A stretch of DNA of 64,000 bases from Nocardia mangyaensis (lineage in GTDB: Bacteria > Actinomycetota > Actinomycetes > Mycobacteriales > Mycobacteriaceae): NCBI RefSeq assembly GCF_001886715.1, contig NZ_CP018082.1, positions 4,464,001 to 4,528,000 on the forward strand, given 5' to 3'. A model generated the notes under the pieces. The model was given only the letters and a program-made list of their open reading frames with translations, was not told the DNA's origin and searched no databases. Both the position numbers and the translations under genes were made by a program. This document shows positions 9,918-19,428 of this stretch, in pieces. Every line of letters begins with the position of its first letter. Positions within the stretch are counted from its first letter, which is position 1.

Positions 9918-11162
9918 TTACGCGACAATCCGCAAGGGGTTTTCGACGAGCTCCTTCAAGGTTGCGAGGAATTGGGCTGCGAGCGCGCCGTCGATGGCAC
10001 GGTGGTCGGCGGACAGGGTCACGCGCAGGATCTTGCGCGCGACGACTTCGTCGTTGTCCAGACGTAGTTCGTCGGCTGCCGCGCCGACCGCGAGAATCGC
10101 GGATTCGGGCGAGTTGATGACCGCGGTGAATTGCTCGATGCCGAACATGCCGAGGTTGGAGATGGTGAAGGTGCCGCCCGACATCTCCTCGGCACGAAGC
10201 TTGCGGTCACGGGCGCGGGTTGCCTTGTCACGGCTCTCGGTCGCGATCTCGGACACGCTTTTACGGTCGGCGTCACGAATCACCGGAACGAGCAGTCCCA
10301 TCGGTGTCGCCACCGCGACGCCGATGTGGATCTGCCTGTGCCGCAACAGTGAGTCACCAGCGAAGCTGACGTTGATCGAACCGTCCTGACGCAAGGCGAC
10401 GGCGACCGCCTTGACGAGCAGATCGTTCACACTGACCTTGCCGACGTCCAGCGTCGCGTTGATCTGTGCCCGGAAGGCGAACAAATCGGTCACGTCGATC
10501 GCGCTGGTGACGTAGAAGTGCGGTGCCTGCTGCTTGCTCTCGGTGAGTCGAGTCGCCGAGACACGCTGGATGTTCGTCAGCGCGACTTCCTCGTAGTCCC
10601 CGGACCCCGCGACCTGTTGTACAGCAACGGCACTCGCCGCACGCGAGAGCTCTCGGGTGTCGGCGGGTGCGTCGGGCTCGCTGCTGTGCGCCGCCTCCAC
10701 GTCGCGTTTCGTGACTCGCCCGCCCGGACCGGTGCCGACGACGGTGTCGATATCGACCTGCCGCTCGCGCGCTATCTTGCGGGCCAGTGGCGAGGATTTG
10801 ACCACCCTGGTCCGGCGCAGGTCGGCGTGCGAATCCTGTGACGCAACGGCTGGCGCAGTCGCCTCAACGGTCGGCGCGACCGTCGGCACGGCACTGTTCG
10901 CATTCGTCGGTGCCGCAACCGATCCGGTGCCGTCACCGACCGTCGCGATCGGTTCACCGATCGCGACGCGAACGCCCGGCTCGGCGAGGATCGACTCGAG
11001 GATCCCGTCCTCGTACGCTTCGAGCTCCATCAGTGCCTTGTCGGTCTCGATTTCGGCGACGATCTCACCGCGGGTGATCTGGTCACCGACCTTCTTGAGC
11101 CAGACGGAGACGACACCGTCTTCCATGGTGTCGGAGAGCCGGGGCATGACGATGTCAGGCAT
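9918..11162 (-). CDS. 2-oxoacid dehydrogenase E2 (dihydrolipoamide acyltransferase)
   Basis: Core acyltransferase of a 2-oxoacid dehydrogenase complex, 414 residues. One lipoyl domain (1-80, lipoyl-lysine in EIETDKALMELEA), a flexible Ala/Pro/Thr linker, a peripheral-subunit-binding domain (SSPLARKIARERQVDI and GTGPGGRVTKRDV, ~125-165) and the trimeric catalytic domain with the active-site motif SADHRAIDG near the C-terminus. Its start overlaps the E1beta stop by 8 bases. It transfers an acyl group from lipoate to CoA. Single-lipoyl E2s of this size occur in branched-chain, acetoin and some pyruvate complexes; substrate not decided. Confidence 0.9.
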   Translation of the reverse strand: MPDIVMPRLSDTMEDGVVSVWLKKVGDQITRGEIVAEIETDKALMELEAYEDGILESILAEPGVRVAIGEPIATVGDGTGSVAAPTNANSAVPTVAPTVEATAPAVASQDSHADLRRTRVVKSSPLARKIARERQVDIDTVVGTGPGGRVTKRDVEAAHSSEPDAPADTRELSRAASAVAVQQVAGSGDYEEVALTNIQRVSATRLTESKQQAPHFYVTSAIDVTDLFAFRAQINATLDVGKVSVNDLLVKAVAVALRQDGSINVSFAGDSLLRHRQIHIGVAVATPMGLLVPVIRDADRKSVSEIATESRDKATRARDRKLRAEEMSGGTFTISNLGMFGIEQFTAVINSPESAILAVGAAADELRLDNDEVVARKILRVTLSADHRAIDGALAAQFLATLKELVENPLRIVA

Positions 11163-12156
11163 TGCTGATTTCCTTACCGACGGCGGCGAGAGTTTCCTTC
11201 ACCGCGGTGTAGAGCGATTCCGCGGACGGCAACGCCAGCTTCTCCAGTGGCTTGGCATACGGCAGCGGAACCTCCGCCATCGCGACGCGGCGAACGGGGG
11301 CGTCGAGATAGTCGAAAGCGCCATCGGAGATCGATGCCGCGATTTCCGCCCCGATGCCGTAGGTGAGCCAGTCGTCCTCGCCGATGACCGCGCACCCGGT
11401 CTTGCGGACGGAGGCCACGATGGTGTCGCGATCCAAGGGGCGCAGGCTGCGCAAGTCGATCACCTCGACCGAAATACCCTCGCCGGCACAGCGTTCAGCA
11501 ACCTCACTGGCGACAGTGGCCATGCGGGAGTAGCCGATCAGCGTGATATCGGTGCCCGTGCGGGTGACCGCGGCTTTGCCGATCTGGATGGGCGGAAGAT
11601 CCTCGGGCACTTCACCTTTGGTGTTGTACAGCGACAGGTTCTCCAGGAACAACACCGGGTCGTCGTCCTCGATCGCCGCCTGGAGCAAGGCCCGCGCATC
11701 GGCGGGAGTGCTCGGTGCCACGACCTTCAGACCGGGTACGAAGGCGTAGTACAACTCGATGTTCTGCGAATGCGTCGCCCCGAGTTGCTGGCCGCCGCCA
11801 CCGGGAGTCCGGATCACCATGGGCACGCTGGTCTGCCCGCCGAACATGCCGTAGATCTTCGCGGCGTGGTTGACGATCTGGTCCAGTGCCAGCAGCGAGA
11901 AGTTGATCGTCATGATCTCCACGACCGGGCGCAATCCGAGCATCGCGGCACCGATCGCCGCGCCGACGAAACCTTCCTCGGCGATGGGAGTGTCGCGCAC
12001 CCGCTTCTCGCCGAACTCCTTGAGCAGCCCGGCGGTGATCTTGTAGGAGCCTTCGAAGACGCCGATCTCCTCACCGATCAGAAAGACATTGTCGTCGCGT
12101 CGCATCTCTTCACGCAGGGTTTCGCGCAGCGCTTCGCGATAGGTCATGACAGACAC
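11155..12156 (-). CDS. 2-oxoacid dehydrogenase E1 beta subunit
   Basis: Transketolase-like beta subunit of the thiamine-diphosphate decarboxylase, 333 residues if it starts at the GTG at 12156, which has GAGGA eight bases upstream; an in-frame ATG three codons later has poorer spacing. Diagnostic blocks: MTYREALRETL, FLIGEEIG (the ThDP-activating glutamate), TPIAEEGFVGAAIGAAMLGL, GLKVVAPSTPADA and the C-terminal EVIDLRSLRPLD. It pairs with the E1alpha 11 bases upstream and overlaps E2 downstream, so stoichiometric expression from one message is expected. Confidence 0.9.
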   Translation of the reverse strand: MSVMTYREALRETLREEMRRDDNVFLIGEEIGVFEGSYKITAGLLKEFGEKRVRDTPIAEEGFVGAAIGAAMLGLRPVVEIMTINFSLLALDQIVNHAAKIYGMFGGQTSVPMVIRTPGGGGQQLGATHSQNIELYYAFVPGLKVVAPSTPADARALLQAAIEDDDPVLFLENLSLYNTKGEVPEDLPPIQIGKAAVTRTGTDITLIGYSRMATVASEVAERCAGEGISVEVIDLRSLRPLDRDTIVASVRKTGCAVIGEDDWLTYGIGAEIAASISDGAFDYLDAPVRRVAMAEVPLPYAKPLEKLALPSAESLYTAVKETLAAVGKEISNA

Positions 12157-12167
12157 AGTGGGAGTCC

Positions 12168-13274
12168 TCAGTGGGTGAAGAGCGGGTCGGCGGGCAGGCG
12201 GCGGGAATCGCCCGGCACGGGGGTGGCGTAGGTGTAGTCGAACAGGCTCGACGGCTCCGGATGTGGGCTCGCGTCGGCGAATTCGACGGCGGCGGCGACA
12301 CCGTCGGCCACCTCGCGGTCGAGTTCGGCCAGCGCCTGGTCGGTCAGCACCCCGGCGGTGAGCAAACGCTGCTGCCACAGCAGGATCGGATCGTGCTCGC
12401 GGACCGTGGCCACTGTTTCGGTGCTGCGGTACTTGGCCGGGTCGACTACCGAGTGGCCCTTGAGCCGGTAGCTCACCGCTTCCAGCAGTGCGGGTTCGCC
12501 GTTGCGGCGGGCGCCTTCGATGAGCTCGCTCGCCAGGTCGCGCACGGCGAGCACATCGGTGCCGTCCACCCGCTCACCACGCATGCGATAGGCGGCGGCG
12601 CGTTTCCACAGATCCGGTTCAGCCGAGGACTTCTCGACCGTGGTCCCCATGCCAGTCTGGTTGTTGATCACCAGGAACACCACCGGCAGCCGCCACAGCG
12701 CCGCGATGTTGAGCGACTCGTGGAAGGCGCCGATATTGGTGGTGCCCTCCCCCATCTGGCACACCACGACGTCGTCGCCGTCGGTGTAGTCGATGGCCAG
12801 CGCCGCGCCGATGGCAAGGGGAACCTGTCCACCGACGATGGCGTAGCCGCCGAGCAGCCGGGTCGCGGTGTCGTACATGTGCATCGAACCACCCCACCCC
12901 TTCGACGTGCCGGTGGTGCGGCCGTAGAGCTCGGCCATCACGCGACCCGGTTCGATACCCTTGGCCAGTGCGTAGCCGTGTTCGCGATAGTTGGTGAACA
13001 GGTAGTCGGTGGGGCGCATCGCGGCGCCGAGGCCGACAACCGTGGCTTCTTCGCCGAGATTGAGGTGGCAGTAGCCGCCGATCTTGGCCTGCTGGTAGCT
13101 CTGGGCGGTGCGCTCCTCGAAGCGGCGGATGAACAGCATGTCGCGGTAGAGACAGCGCAGGCTCTCCGGATCTTCTTCTGCGACAGCGGCTTCGACGTCC
13201 GGCGGGACGGCAGGTACAGGGTCGGCTTTCGTCGGCTTGCGGACGGGCTTTCGCCGCGCGGTGGTCGTGGTCAT
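12168..13274 (-). CDS. 2-oxoacid dehydrogenase E1 alpha subunit
   Basis: Thiamine-diphosphate-dependent E1 alpha, 368 residues from the ATG at 13274 (GAGGAG upstream). The first ~35 residues are a basic, Ala/Pro-rich extension. ThDP binding is the GDG-to-NN type signature: GEGTTNIGAFHESLN then VVFLVINNQTGMGTTVEK. The phosphorylation-loop region of eukaryotic enzymes corresponds to RLKGHSVVDPAKYRS. It decarboxylates a 2-oxoacid and acylates the E2 lipoate. The order E3, E1alpha, E1beta, E2 on one strand with gaps of 11 bases or less between the last three is a self-contained operon. Confidence 0.9.
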   Translation of the reverse strand: MTTTTARRKPVRKPTKADPVPAVPPDVEAAVAEEDPESLRCLYRDMLFIRRFEERTAQSYQQAKIGGYCHLNLGEEATVVGLGAAMRPTDYLFTNYREHGYALAKGIEPGRVMAELYGRTTGTSKGWGGSMHMYDTATRLLGGYAIVGGQVPLAIGAALAIDYTDGDDVVVCQMGEGTTNIGAFHESLNIAALWRLPVVFLVINNQTGMGTTVEKSSAEPDLWKRAAAYRMRGERVDGTDVLAVRDLASELIEGARRNGEPALLEAVSYRLKGHSVVDPAKYRSTETVATVREHDPILLWQQRLLTAGVLTDQALAELDREVADGVAAAVEFADASPHPEPSSLFDYTYATPVPGDSRRLPADPLFTH

Positions 13275-13284
13275 GCCGGGCTCC

Positions 13285-14736
13285 TCAACGCTTCTTACGT
13301 GGCGCGATGTGTACCGGCAGTCCGAGTCCGGCCATGGCCGCCTCCATACCGATCTCGCCGAGAGTGGGGTGGGCGTGGATGGTGTCGGCCAGTTCGTCGA
13401 GCGTGGCTTCCAGTGAGATCGCGAGTGCACCCTCGGCGATCAGATCGCTGGCCGACGGGCCGATGATGTGCACGCCGAGCACTTCCTGATGCGCTTGCCC
13501 CGCAACGATTTTGACGAACCCTTCGGTCTCGCCGAAGGTCTTGGCCCGGCCGAGGGCCGCGAACGGGAACTTGGCGGTGATCACCTCGTGACCGGCCGCG
13601 CGGGCGGCTTCCTCGGTGAGACCGACGCTCGCGATCTCCGGGTGGGTGAACGTCGCGGCCGGGATGACCGAGTAATCGATGTGGGCGTCGTGCCCGGCGA
13701 TCACCTCGGCCGCGGTGATGCCCTGATGTGAGGCGACGTGGGCGAGCAACGCCCGCCCGGTCACGTCGCCGATGGCGTACACGTGCTCGACCCCGGTCCG
13801 CAGGCGTTCATCGACCTCGATGAAACCACGGGCGTCCGTCGCGATTCCGGCCACATCGAGACCGAGTTCCGCAGTGTTGGGGCGGCGGCCGACTCCGACG
13901 AGTACGACATCGGCGTCGAGTTCCTGTGCCGCCGGACCGCCGACCGACACTCGCAGCGGGTCACCCTCGGTGATCGCTGTGACGGTGGCACCGGTGAGGA
14001 CGGTGATGCCGCGTTGGCGGAACGATCGGCCGAGTGCGTCACTGATCTCCTCGTCCTCCAACGGAACCAGGCGGTCTTGCATCTCGACGACCGTGACCTG
14101 GCTGCCGAACGTGGCGAACAGGCTGGCCCATTCGGCGCCGACCGCGCTGCCGCCGATGATCACCAAGCGTTGCGGCACCTCGGTCACCCCGAACGCGCCG
14201 TCAGAGGTGACGACACCAGGCAGTTCCGCGCCCGGGGTCTGCAGCCGCGCGGGCACCGAACCGGTCGCGACGATCACATCACGCGCGCACACCTGGCGAA
14301 CCGCCGGGCCAGCGGCGGCGGCGTAGCGGGGCCCGCCGTCGAAGATCGGTGAGGCGCCGACTTCATGGACCTCGACTACGGTCGGCTCGACGAACCGGGC
14401 ATGACCCTCGATCAGCGTGACCCCGTTGACCTTCAGCAGGCCCGCGACACCGTCGGTCAGCTCTTTGACAATGGCGTCCCTACGTTGCCGCACCGCGGCG
14501 AAGTCGAAGCGCACGTTGTCGGCGATGACTCCGAATCCGGCTGCGGCGGTGAGAGTGTGGAATACCTCCGCGGAGCGCAACATCGCTTTGGTGGGAATGC
14601 AACCCCAGTTCAGGCACACTCCGCCAGGGCGTTCCTTTTCCACAACGCAGACCTGCAGGCCGCGTTGCGCGGCCCGGATGGCGGCCACATATCCGCCCGG
14701 TCCACCACCGATGACCAGTAGATCGAATTCCAGCAC
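13285..14736 (-). CDS. dihydrolipoyl dehydrogenase (E3)
   Basis: FAD enzyme that reoxidises dihydrolipoamide with NAD+, 483 residues. Starts at the GTG at 14736 with GAGGAG just upstream. FAD-binding GGGPGGYVAAIRAAQ at the N-terminus, redox-active disulfide GGVCLNWGCIPTKAM near 40-55, NAD-binding IIGGSAVGAEWASLF, second FAD motif VYAIGDVTG, and the C-terminal catalytic base in HAHPTLGEIGMEA (HxxxxxE). First gene of the complex operon after the PucR-like regulator. A dedicated E3 within the operon is common in acetoin and branched-chain dehydrogenase systems. Confidence 0.93.
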   Translation of the reverse strand: MLEFDLLVIGGGPGGYVAAIRAAQRGLQVCVVEKERPGGVCLNWGCIPTKAMLRSAEVFHTLTAAAGFGVIADNVRFDFAAVRQRRDAIVKELTDGVAGLLKVNGVTLIEGHARFVEPTVVEVHEVGASPIFDGGPRYAAAAGPAVRQVCARDVIVATGSVPARLQTPGAELPGVVTSDGAFGVTEVPQRLVIIGGSAVGAEWASLFATFGSQVTVVEMQDRLVPLEDEEISDALGRSFRQRGITVLTGATVTAITEGDPLRVSVGGPAAQELDADVVLVGVGRRPNTAELGLDVAGIATDARGFIEVDERLRTGVEHVYAIGDVTGRALLAHVASHQGITAAEVIAGHDAHIDYSVIPAATFTHPEIASVGLTEEAARAAGHEVITAKFPFAALGRAKTFGETEGFVKIVAGQAHQEVLGVHIIGPSASDLIAEGALAISLEATLDELADTIHAHPTLGEIGMEAAMAGLGLPVHIAPRKKR

Positions 14737-14899
14737 TCGTGGTGCTCCTCAGCTCGAAGGATCAACCCCATCCGCGGTCGCAGTACGGGCTGTTCATCGA
14801 GTCTTGCGGTCCAAGATTGCCCAATCAACGGACAGACAGCCCAGACTTCATCGCCTGAGAGTGGGCGCAGAGCCCAATTCGAGAACCGTGATCGGCCGT

Positions 14900-16099
14900 T
14901 CAGTCGGTCCTGCTGGACCCCATCTCCAAGGCCGCCAATGCCAGCGAAAGCTCCAGGTAGGACCGCTGCCCCTCCAACCGTCGCCCCAACAAAGAGGAGA
15001 TCCGCTGCAACCGATTGATCACCGTGTTTCGATGGCAGTGCAGCCGCGGCGCGGCGTGGGCCGCCGAGCAGTTCTCCGTCAGCCAGATGGCCAGTGTGGA
15101 CAACAGGATCTCGCGTTCCTTCGAGGGCAGTTCGAGAACCGGACCGAGCGTGCGAGTGATCATCAACTCGGTCACATCAGGGGAACGCAGTAGCAGCGCC
15201 TCCGGAAACCGATCTTCCAGCGAGACCAGACCCTGCGCTGATGTGGGCAGGGTCTCCAGTGCAAGGACGGCCAGCGCATGCGCGGTACCGATCTGAGACA
15301 GCCCCGCGACGACAGGCGAGGCCGCAGCCGGCCCCCGAAGCCGCTTCTCGACCTGATCGAGCACCACAGAGCTCTCGCGCTGCTCCATCGAAACGAGTCC
15401 GACCATGATGTCGACCCGATCGTGCCACACCGAACGAATACCCACGGCAGCCAACGCCGTCTCGGTACCCAGCTCGATGTTCGGCCGTTCGCCACGCACC
15501 GCGACCACCAGATAGCCACCGTGGGTGGGCAGATTCAGCTCGCGCGCCGCCCGTGCGGCGACGTTCGCGTCCTGCGCACTGCCCGCGAGCAGATCTTCGA
15601 TCAAGCCGTGACGATGCCGCTCGTCGCGCCGCACCTGCTCCAGTTCGGTGCTTCGATAGGAGGTGACCAGCGCGGACGACATTCCGTCGATTGCCGCCCA
15701 GGTCGCTGCACCGATTGTCCGAACCTCGGCAGCGGACAGTTCGCCGGCCCGGTCCAGGAGCGCCTCCCACACCACCTGGCCCCCGAGCCGGAAAGTCCGC
15801 AACATGACTTCCAAAGGCACGCCCTGGGCCGCGCGATTGCGACCAATCGCGGTGGCGACATCATCATGATCCGCCGCGACAACGTCACCCGCCAGCAGGT
15901 CGAGCACTCTGGCCAGATAGCTGTGACATCCAGCGCGCAAATCGTTCCGACTCACCGGCGAGTAATCGGTCCACTCGGGAATATCGGTGAAGATCGCCGA
16001 CATCAGCCGCCGGGTCAGTGCAGGCACTTCAGCTCGACATTCGACCGCCAGCCGCCGGGCCCCCGCTGCTGGCCCGGTGTACTCGGATGTCCCTGCCAT
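14900..16099 (-). CDS. PucR/CdaR-type regulator (C-terminal helix-turn-helix)
   Basis: Likely activator of the adjacent 2-oxoacid dehydrogenase operon, 399 residues from the ATG at 16099. The open frame continues upstream to 16528, but that extension encodes a transposase fragment and is not part of the protein. An N-terminal RsbRD/GAF-like region (to ~165) is followed by a GGDEF-like CdaR domain (VVAVRGERPNIELG) and a C-terminal helix-turn-helix with the family signature AAPRLHCHRNTVINRLQRI. It lies upstream and in the same direction as E3, separated by 163 bases. Confidence 0.82.
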   Translation of the reverse strand: MAGTSEYTGPAAGARRLAVECRAEVPALTRRLMSAIFTDIPEWTDYSPVSRNDLRAGCHSYLARVLDLLAGDVVAADHDDVATAIGRNRAAQGVPLEVMLRTFRLGGQVVWEALLDRAGELSAAEVRTIGAATWAAIDGMSSALVTSYRSTELEQVRRDERHRHGLIEDLLAGSAQDANVAARAARELNLPTHGGYLVVAVRGERPNIELGTETALAAVGIRSVWHDRVDIMVGLVSMEQRESSVVLDQVEKRLRGPAAASPVVAGLSQIGTAHALAVLALETLPTSAQGLVSLEDRFPEALLLRSPDVTELMITRTLGPVLELPSKEREILLSTLAIWLTENCSAAHAAPRLHCHRNTVINRLQRISSLLGRRLEGQRSYLELSLALAALEMGSSRTD

Positions 16100-16141
16100 C
16101 CTGTTCACGCTACGCGAGGGTGGCGTTGGGGAGTGCAGCTC

Positions 16142-16270
16142 GAGCCTGTTGAAACGTCGCTCGACCACGTTGCGCTGCTTGTATGCCTCAGGGGCGAACG
16201 CCGGTGGTCGTCCACCGGCCGATCCCTTGGCACGTCGGCGGGCGATCTGGTCGTCTCGTTCGGGACCGAC
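16142..16270 (-). mobile_element. fragment of an IS5-type transposase
   Basis: Minus-strand codons read RARRR-like basic residues then GGRPPAFAPEAYKQRNVVER and RFNRL. This is the conserved C-terminal block of IS5-family (IS427/ISL2-like) DDE transposases, where the E of the NxVER motif is the catalytic glutamate. Nothing upstream or downstream continues the transposase, and the frame runs directly into the PucR-like gene. A scar of an old insertion; no terminal repeats recognised. The surrounding 16.1-18.7 kb is full of broken genes. Confidence 0.72.
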
Positions 16271-16593
16271 GACCCCTGCCACAACAGCTAGCGCCGAGAT
16301 CGCATGGCCAGCCACACGCGCACTCCTCAAAGCACTGCCCCCGCATGACGGATGCCGTACCGGCGAGGCCACCGGACAGTGCCCCGCAAGCCCAGATGTC
16401 GAATCTTGTTGAACATCAACCAATCTCGATTGTCCTGACAAGACGCCGTGTCGGGAGACTGAGGCACCCCGCGCCAGTGACGTGCTCGAGGCAGGTGGTG
16501 ACGATGTCTTTCGGACTGGTCGGTGCACTGCCGCCGCAATTGTGGTCAGTACAGCGGTGGCGCCGGACTCGAGAATCGAACTCGGCGCCGCTG

Positions 16594-17014
16594 TCAGGCC
16601 TGCGCACGGATGGCTTGGTTACCGGGTTGTCCGGCGGGTGCGCGCCAGGGCACCGAGTCCCGCAGCCGCACCGAGACCAAGGTCAGGACGGGCAGCGGGA
16701 ACTCCGGCTCATCGGCACCGGCAGGGGTGGGCTGATCCCAGGTTTCGACCTTGCCGTCGCTGTAGGTCTGCACGGCTTTGAAGGCGACTGTGTCCTGCTT
16801 GGGCATGGGACCTGCGTAGAGGAAGAACAGTCAACATTGTCGTCGAGGCGACATCTGATTCGTTGGAGATCCGGAAGTACAGGACCGAGGTGGCCCCTTG
16901 CTTCGCGCCAGGTGCCTCGACTGCTGTATGTGCGGAGGCGACGCCGGCGGCCAGTGTTGTAGCGGCCGCGACAACACTGGTGGTGAAGGCGATCCGCCGA
17001 AGAATGGTGTTCAT
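16594..17014 (-). pseudogene. YcnI/DUF1775-type copper-associated protein, internally deleted and frameshifted
   Basis: The start at 17014 (MNTILRRIAF) gives a signal peptide (TSVVAAATTLAAGVASA) and the first half of a YcnI domain: AHTAVEAPGAKQGATSVLYF, ending at ASTTMLTV. The other end of the domain, PKQDTVAFKAVQTYSDGKVE and EPEFPLPVLTL, follows almost at once but in another frame. Roughly 60-70 residues of the usual domain are missing, and no full-length protein can be made. YcnI proteins are secreted copper-binding proteins with a mature N-terminal histidine, here the H of AHT. Confidence 0.75.
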
Positions 17015-17189
17015 GTCGTCTGTCCTTGTCTTTGTCATAGGGTGCGCCCTCGCCAGCGTCCTGTCGTGGGCGTACTGGCGGACTGGTGCGAGATGGGATG
17101 GTGCGCGGCGAGTTGGTCCGCTGCGACCCGGTTCGAGCCGGGGCGGCTCGTTCTTCGAATCGTTGGCGGCCTGCCGGTATCTGGTGGCG

Positions 17190-18366
17190 ACCGCCGTCGT
17201 ATGCCGATCCAGTGGGTGCAGTATCTGCTCGTTCCATACGCATCAGTGCGTAGGCCGCGACAGCACCGATTGCGGCCAACCCCGCCCAGACGGCCCAGTC
17301 GAGGTCGGCGGCACGGGCGGCGCCGACAACGGCGCCGGTGGCCAGGTTGCCGATGAGAATGCCGACACCGACGACGGTGTTGTAGAACCCATAGTGCGTG
17401 GCGACGAGTTTGTCGCCGGAGAGGGCGACGACGGTATCCATCTCGAAGGGGAAGACCGCGGCGGTGCCGACCGCCACCAGTGCCGTCGTGATCAGAAGAG
17501 CGGTGACGGCAACGATCGTCCCGAACGGACTCGGACCGGACACCACCATCAACGGGACGAACGACGCCGCGAGGACAGCCGTTCCGGCGGCCAGGCTCCG
17601 GCCGGAACCCCATCTGGCTCGCAGCCAGGCGGTGATGCGCAGCTGGCCTGCGACTGCGACCACACCGGATACGACGAACAATGCCGAGACCAGGATCTGC
17701 GCCTGCGCACCGGCGATGAACTGTGCCTGCAAGGGCAGAGCCAGATGGACCTGGAACGACAAGACGTAGGAGCCGATCATGGCCACCGAGAACGCCAGGA
17801 ACCGGCGATTGGACACCACCGTGCACCAATCATCGAGAACCGAGGTCTTCGCCATCGAGGTTTCGCCCCGCCGAGCAGGCAGCGCGAACAGTTGGGCAAT
17901 CATCAGCCCGGCGAAGACAATGGCGGCAACGCCCGCGGTGACCCGGAAATCAACTGCCATCAACGCAAGTCCCACCAGCGGGCCCGCGAGAATCCCGGCC
18001 CGCGTCGGCCGCCAGATACGCGCGCACCGCGGGATTGAACAACGCTCCGGCAAAACCAGTTGCAGCAGAAGCGATGAGCACCCCCGGTAGCGAATTCGCT
18101 ACCACCAGAAGGGCGAAGCCTCCGGTGCGCAGCAGACAGCCTGCAATGATGAGCGGTTTATAGCCCAGGCGATCGGCCAGCGTCCCCCCGATCAGGAACA
18201 TGCCCTGCTGGGAGAAGTTGCGAACACCCAAAACCAGCCCGACCGCCCACGCCGCCAGGCCGATGGTCGCCTCCGGGAAGGCCTTGTCACACGACTCCCC
18301 GCCCTGGCTCCGCGATGTCACAGTCCAGGCCGACTGGTCGGAGACAACTTCGAACGAATGAGCCAT
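17190..18366 (-). pseudogene. MFS transporter, frameshifted
   Basis: Two minus-strand frames give consecutive pieces of one major-facilitator protein. The upstream piece (to ~18010) has AAWAVGLVLGVRNFSQQGMF, LADRLGYKPL and NPAVRAYLAADAG; the downstream piece resumes at RAGILAGPLVGLALMAVDF in another frame and runs through further membrane segments to AAIGAVAAYALMRMER. Intact relatives have about 15 more residues at the junction, so a deletion that is not a multiple of three broke the gene near 18015. The first transmembrane helix is also missing. Family function would be drug or sugar export/import; here presumed inactive unless the frameshift is a sequencing artefact. Confidence 0.75.
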
Positions 18367-18502
18367 CGGAATCCTCTGTCGGTGCGCTGGATCCGAATCA
18401 ACACCACGCAGACCTCGGATCCGGAAGAACCCGGCCCGCCTGCCTCGACAGCGAAGCGTCACCCGAAGCTCCGCGTCGCTTCCATCACCGTGGTCGCGGC
18501 GT

Positions 18503-18748
18503 TTGGCCGTGATCGCCCATTTGGCCCTCAGCGGCAGCCTGATCACAGATCTGCGCCTGACCAGCTCCGTCGGAATACTCGCTCTCGCGCTATTGGTGTT
18601 CAAGTTCGCCACGATCGCGCTGGCGGGGCGGGGCCTCATCACGCTGGGCCGCGCGAGTCATCACGGCATGACCGCCAGAATGGCCCGAAGCCTATCGCTG
18701 GGACGTCGCAAGCCTGACCACGTCACACCGCGAGCCGCAGACCTCTGA
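18503..18748 (+). pseudogene. small hydrophobic protein fragment, possibly frameshifted
   Basis: The plus-strand frame reads AVIAHLALSGSLITDLRL and SSVGILALALLVFKFATIAL, two likely membrane segments. About 60 bases upstream a different frame has KLRVASITVVAAF, which could be its missing start. Together they would make a two-helix membrane protein of ~100 residues of a kind common in actinobacteria. No Shine-Dalgarno precedes the ATG at 18503 and the 3' end overlaps the TetR stop codon. Could be chance. The stretch 18367-18722 holds nothing else I can name. Confidence 0.3.
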
Positions 18749-19325
18749 GAATGACGGCGACAAGCCTGTCCAACGCCTGATCGTCGGCCATGGCGTCCGC
18801 GGCCGTGAGGGCGTGCAGGCAGTAGGTGGCCAGCTCGCCGACGGACACGTCGGTACGGATCCCGCCCTCCCGGGCAGCGTCGGCGACCAGGTCGGTAAAC
18901 AAGGCGTGCAGTTGCCGCTGCGCCGCTTCCACCTGCCCGTCCGACCGATGCAGCAAGATCGCCAGTTCACTTCCGTGCGGCTGGTGCCGGTGGTGTTGCG
19001 CGCGGTGCCGTTGATGGTGACCGTATGCGCCGAGTACCGCGCTCAGTCGGCCCATGGGGTCGGTCGTGGAGTCGCGAATTTCAGCAATATACACAACCTG
19101 CCTGGTGACCTGGCGAAAGTGCCAAGCAGCGAGGATGGCCTCGATGTCCGGGAAGTACTTGTACAACGTCGCCCGGCCGATCCCGGTCCGCTCGGCGATC
19201 TCCGACATCTTCACCCCGGTCGGCCCGAGCTCGTTCACCAGCTCCCACGTCGTGTCCAGGATCGCCTCGCGAACACCGCGCCGATGTTCGGAGATGGTGT
19301 CGTTCCAGAGTTTCGGCATACCCAA
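18723..19325 (-). CDS. TetR-family regulator, first of a pair flanking an ABC exporter
   Basis: Repressor-type regulator, 200 residues. N-terminal helix-turn-helix: ILDTTWELVNELGPTGVKMS, then AERTGIGRATLYKYFPDIEA. The C-terminal ligand domain is variable. It is divergent from the small membrane protein and ABC transporter that start at 19429, with two short inverted repeats in between, so it probably represses that operon and itself. It shares the unusual opening PKLWNDTI and the TGIGRATLYKYFPD block with the TetR at 22937-23512, so the two are paralogues on either side of the transporter. Confidence 0.85.
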   Translation of the reverse strand: MGMPKLWNDTISEHRRGVREAILDTTWELVNELGPTGVKMSEIAERTGIGRATLYKYFPDIEAILAAWHFRQVTRQVVYIAEIRDSTTDPMGRLSAVLGAYGHHQRHRAQHHRHQPHGSELAILLHRSDGQVEAAQRQLHALFTDLVADAAREGGIRTDVSVGELATYCLHALTAADAMADDQALDRLVAVILRGLRLAV

Positions 19326-19327
19326 GT

Positions 19328-19377
19328 ATACGTATCGACACGATAATGACGTAATGTATTGACAGAGACACTCTGTC
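19328..19377. promoter_or_regulatory. candidate TetR operators upstream of the ABC exporter operon
   Basis: Three inverted repeats lie between the divergent starts. 19361-19377 is GACAGAG-ACA-CTCTGTC, two perfect 7-base arms around a 3-base spacer; its left arm overlaps TTGACA (19359-19364), a perfect -35 for the exporter side. 19333-19345 is TATCG-ACA-CGATA, also with ACA at the centre. 19328-19335 is the palindrome ATACGTAT. Two repeats with the same spacer next to a TetR gene look like paired operator sites covering both promoters. Binding is inferred. Confidence 0.55.
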
Positions 19378-19428
19378 TAGCAAAGACTGGCGAGTGACCG
19401 CTGAACCGTCACGAACCAGGAGCCGACA

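Noticed and set aside
10657..12231. 524-codon plus-strand frame opposite E2/E1beta
   Set aside because: Shadow of two well-supported minus-strand genes.
15278..16291. Large plus-strand frame opposite the PucR-like gene
   Set aside because: Antisense shadow caused by high GC in codon position three; no domain.
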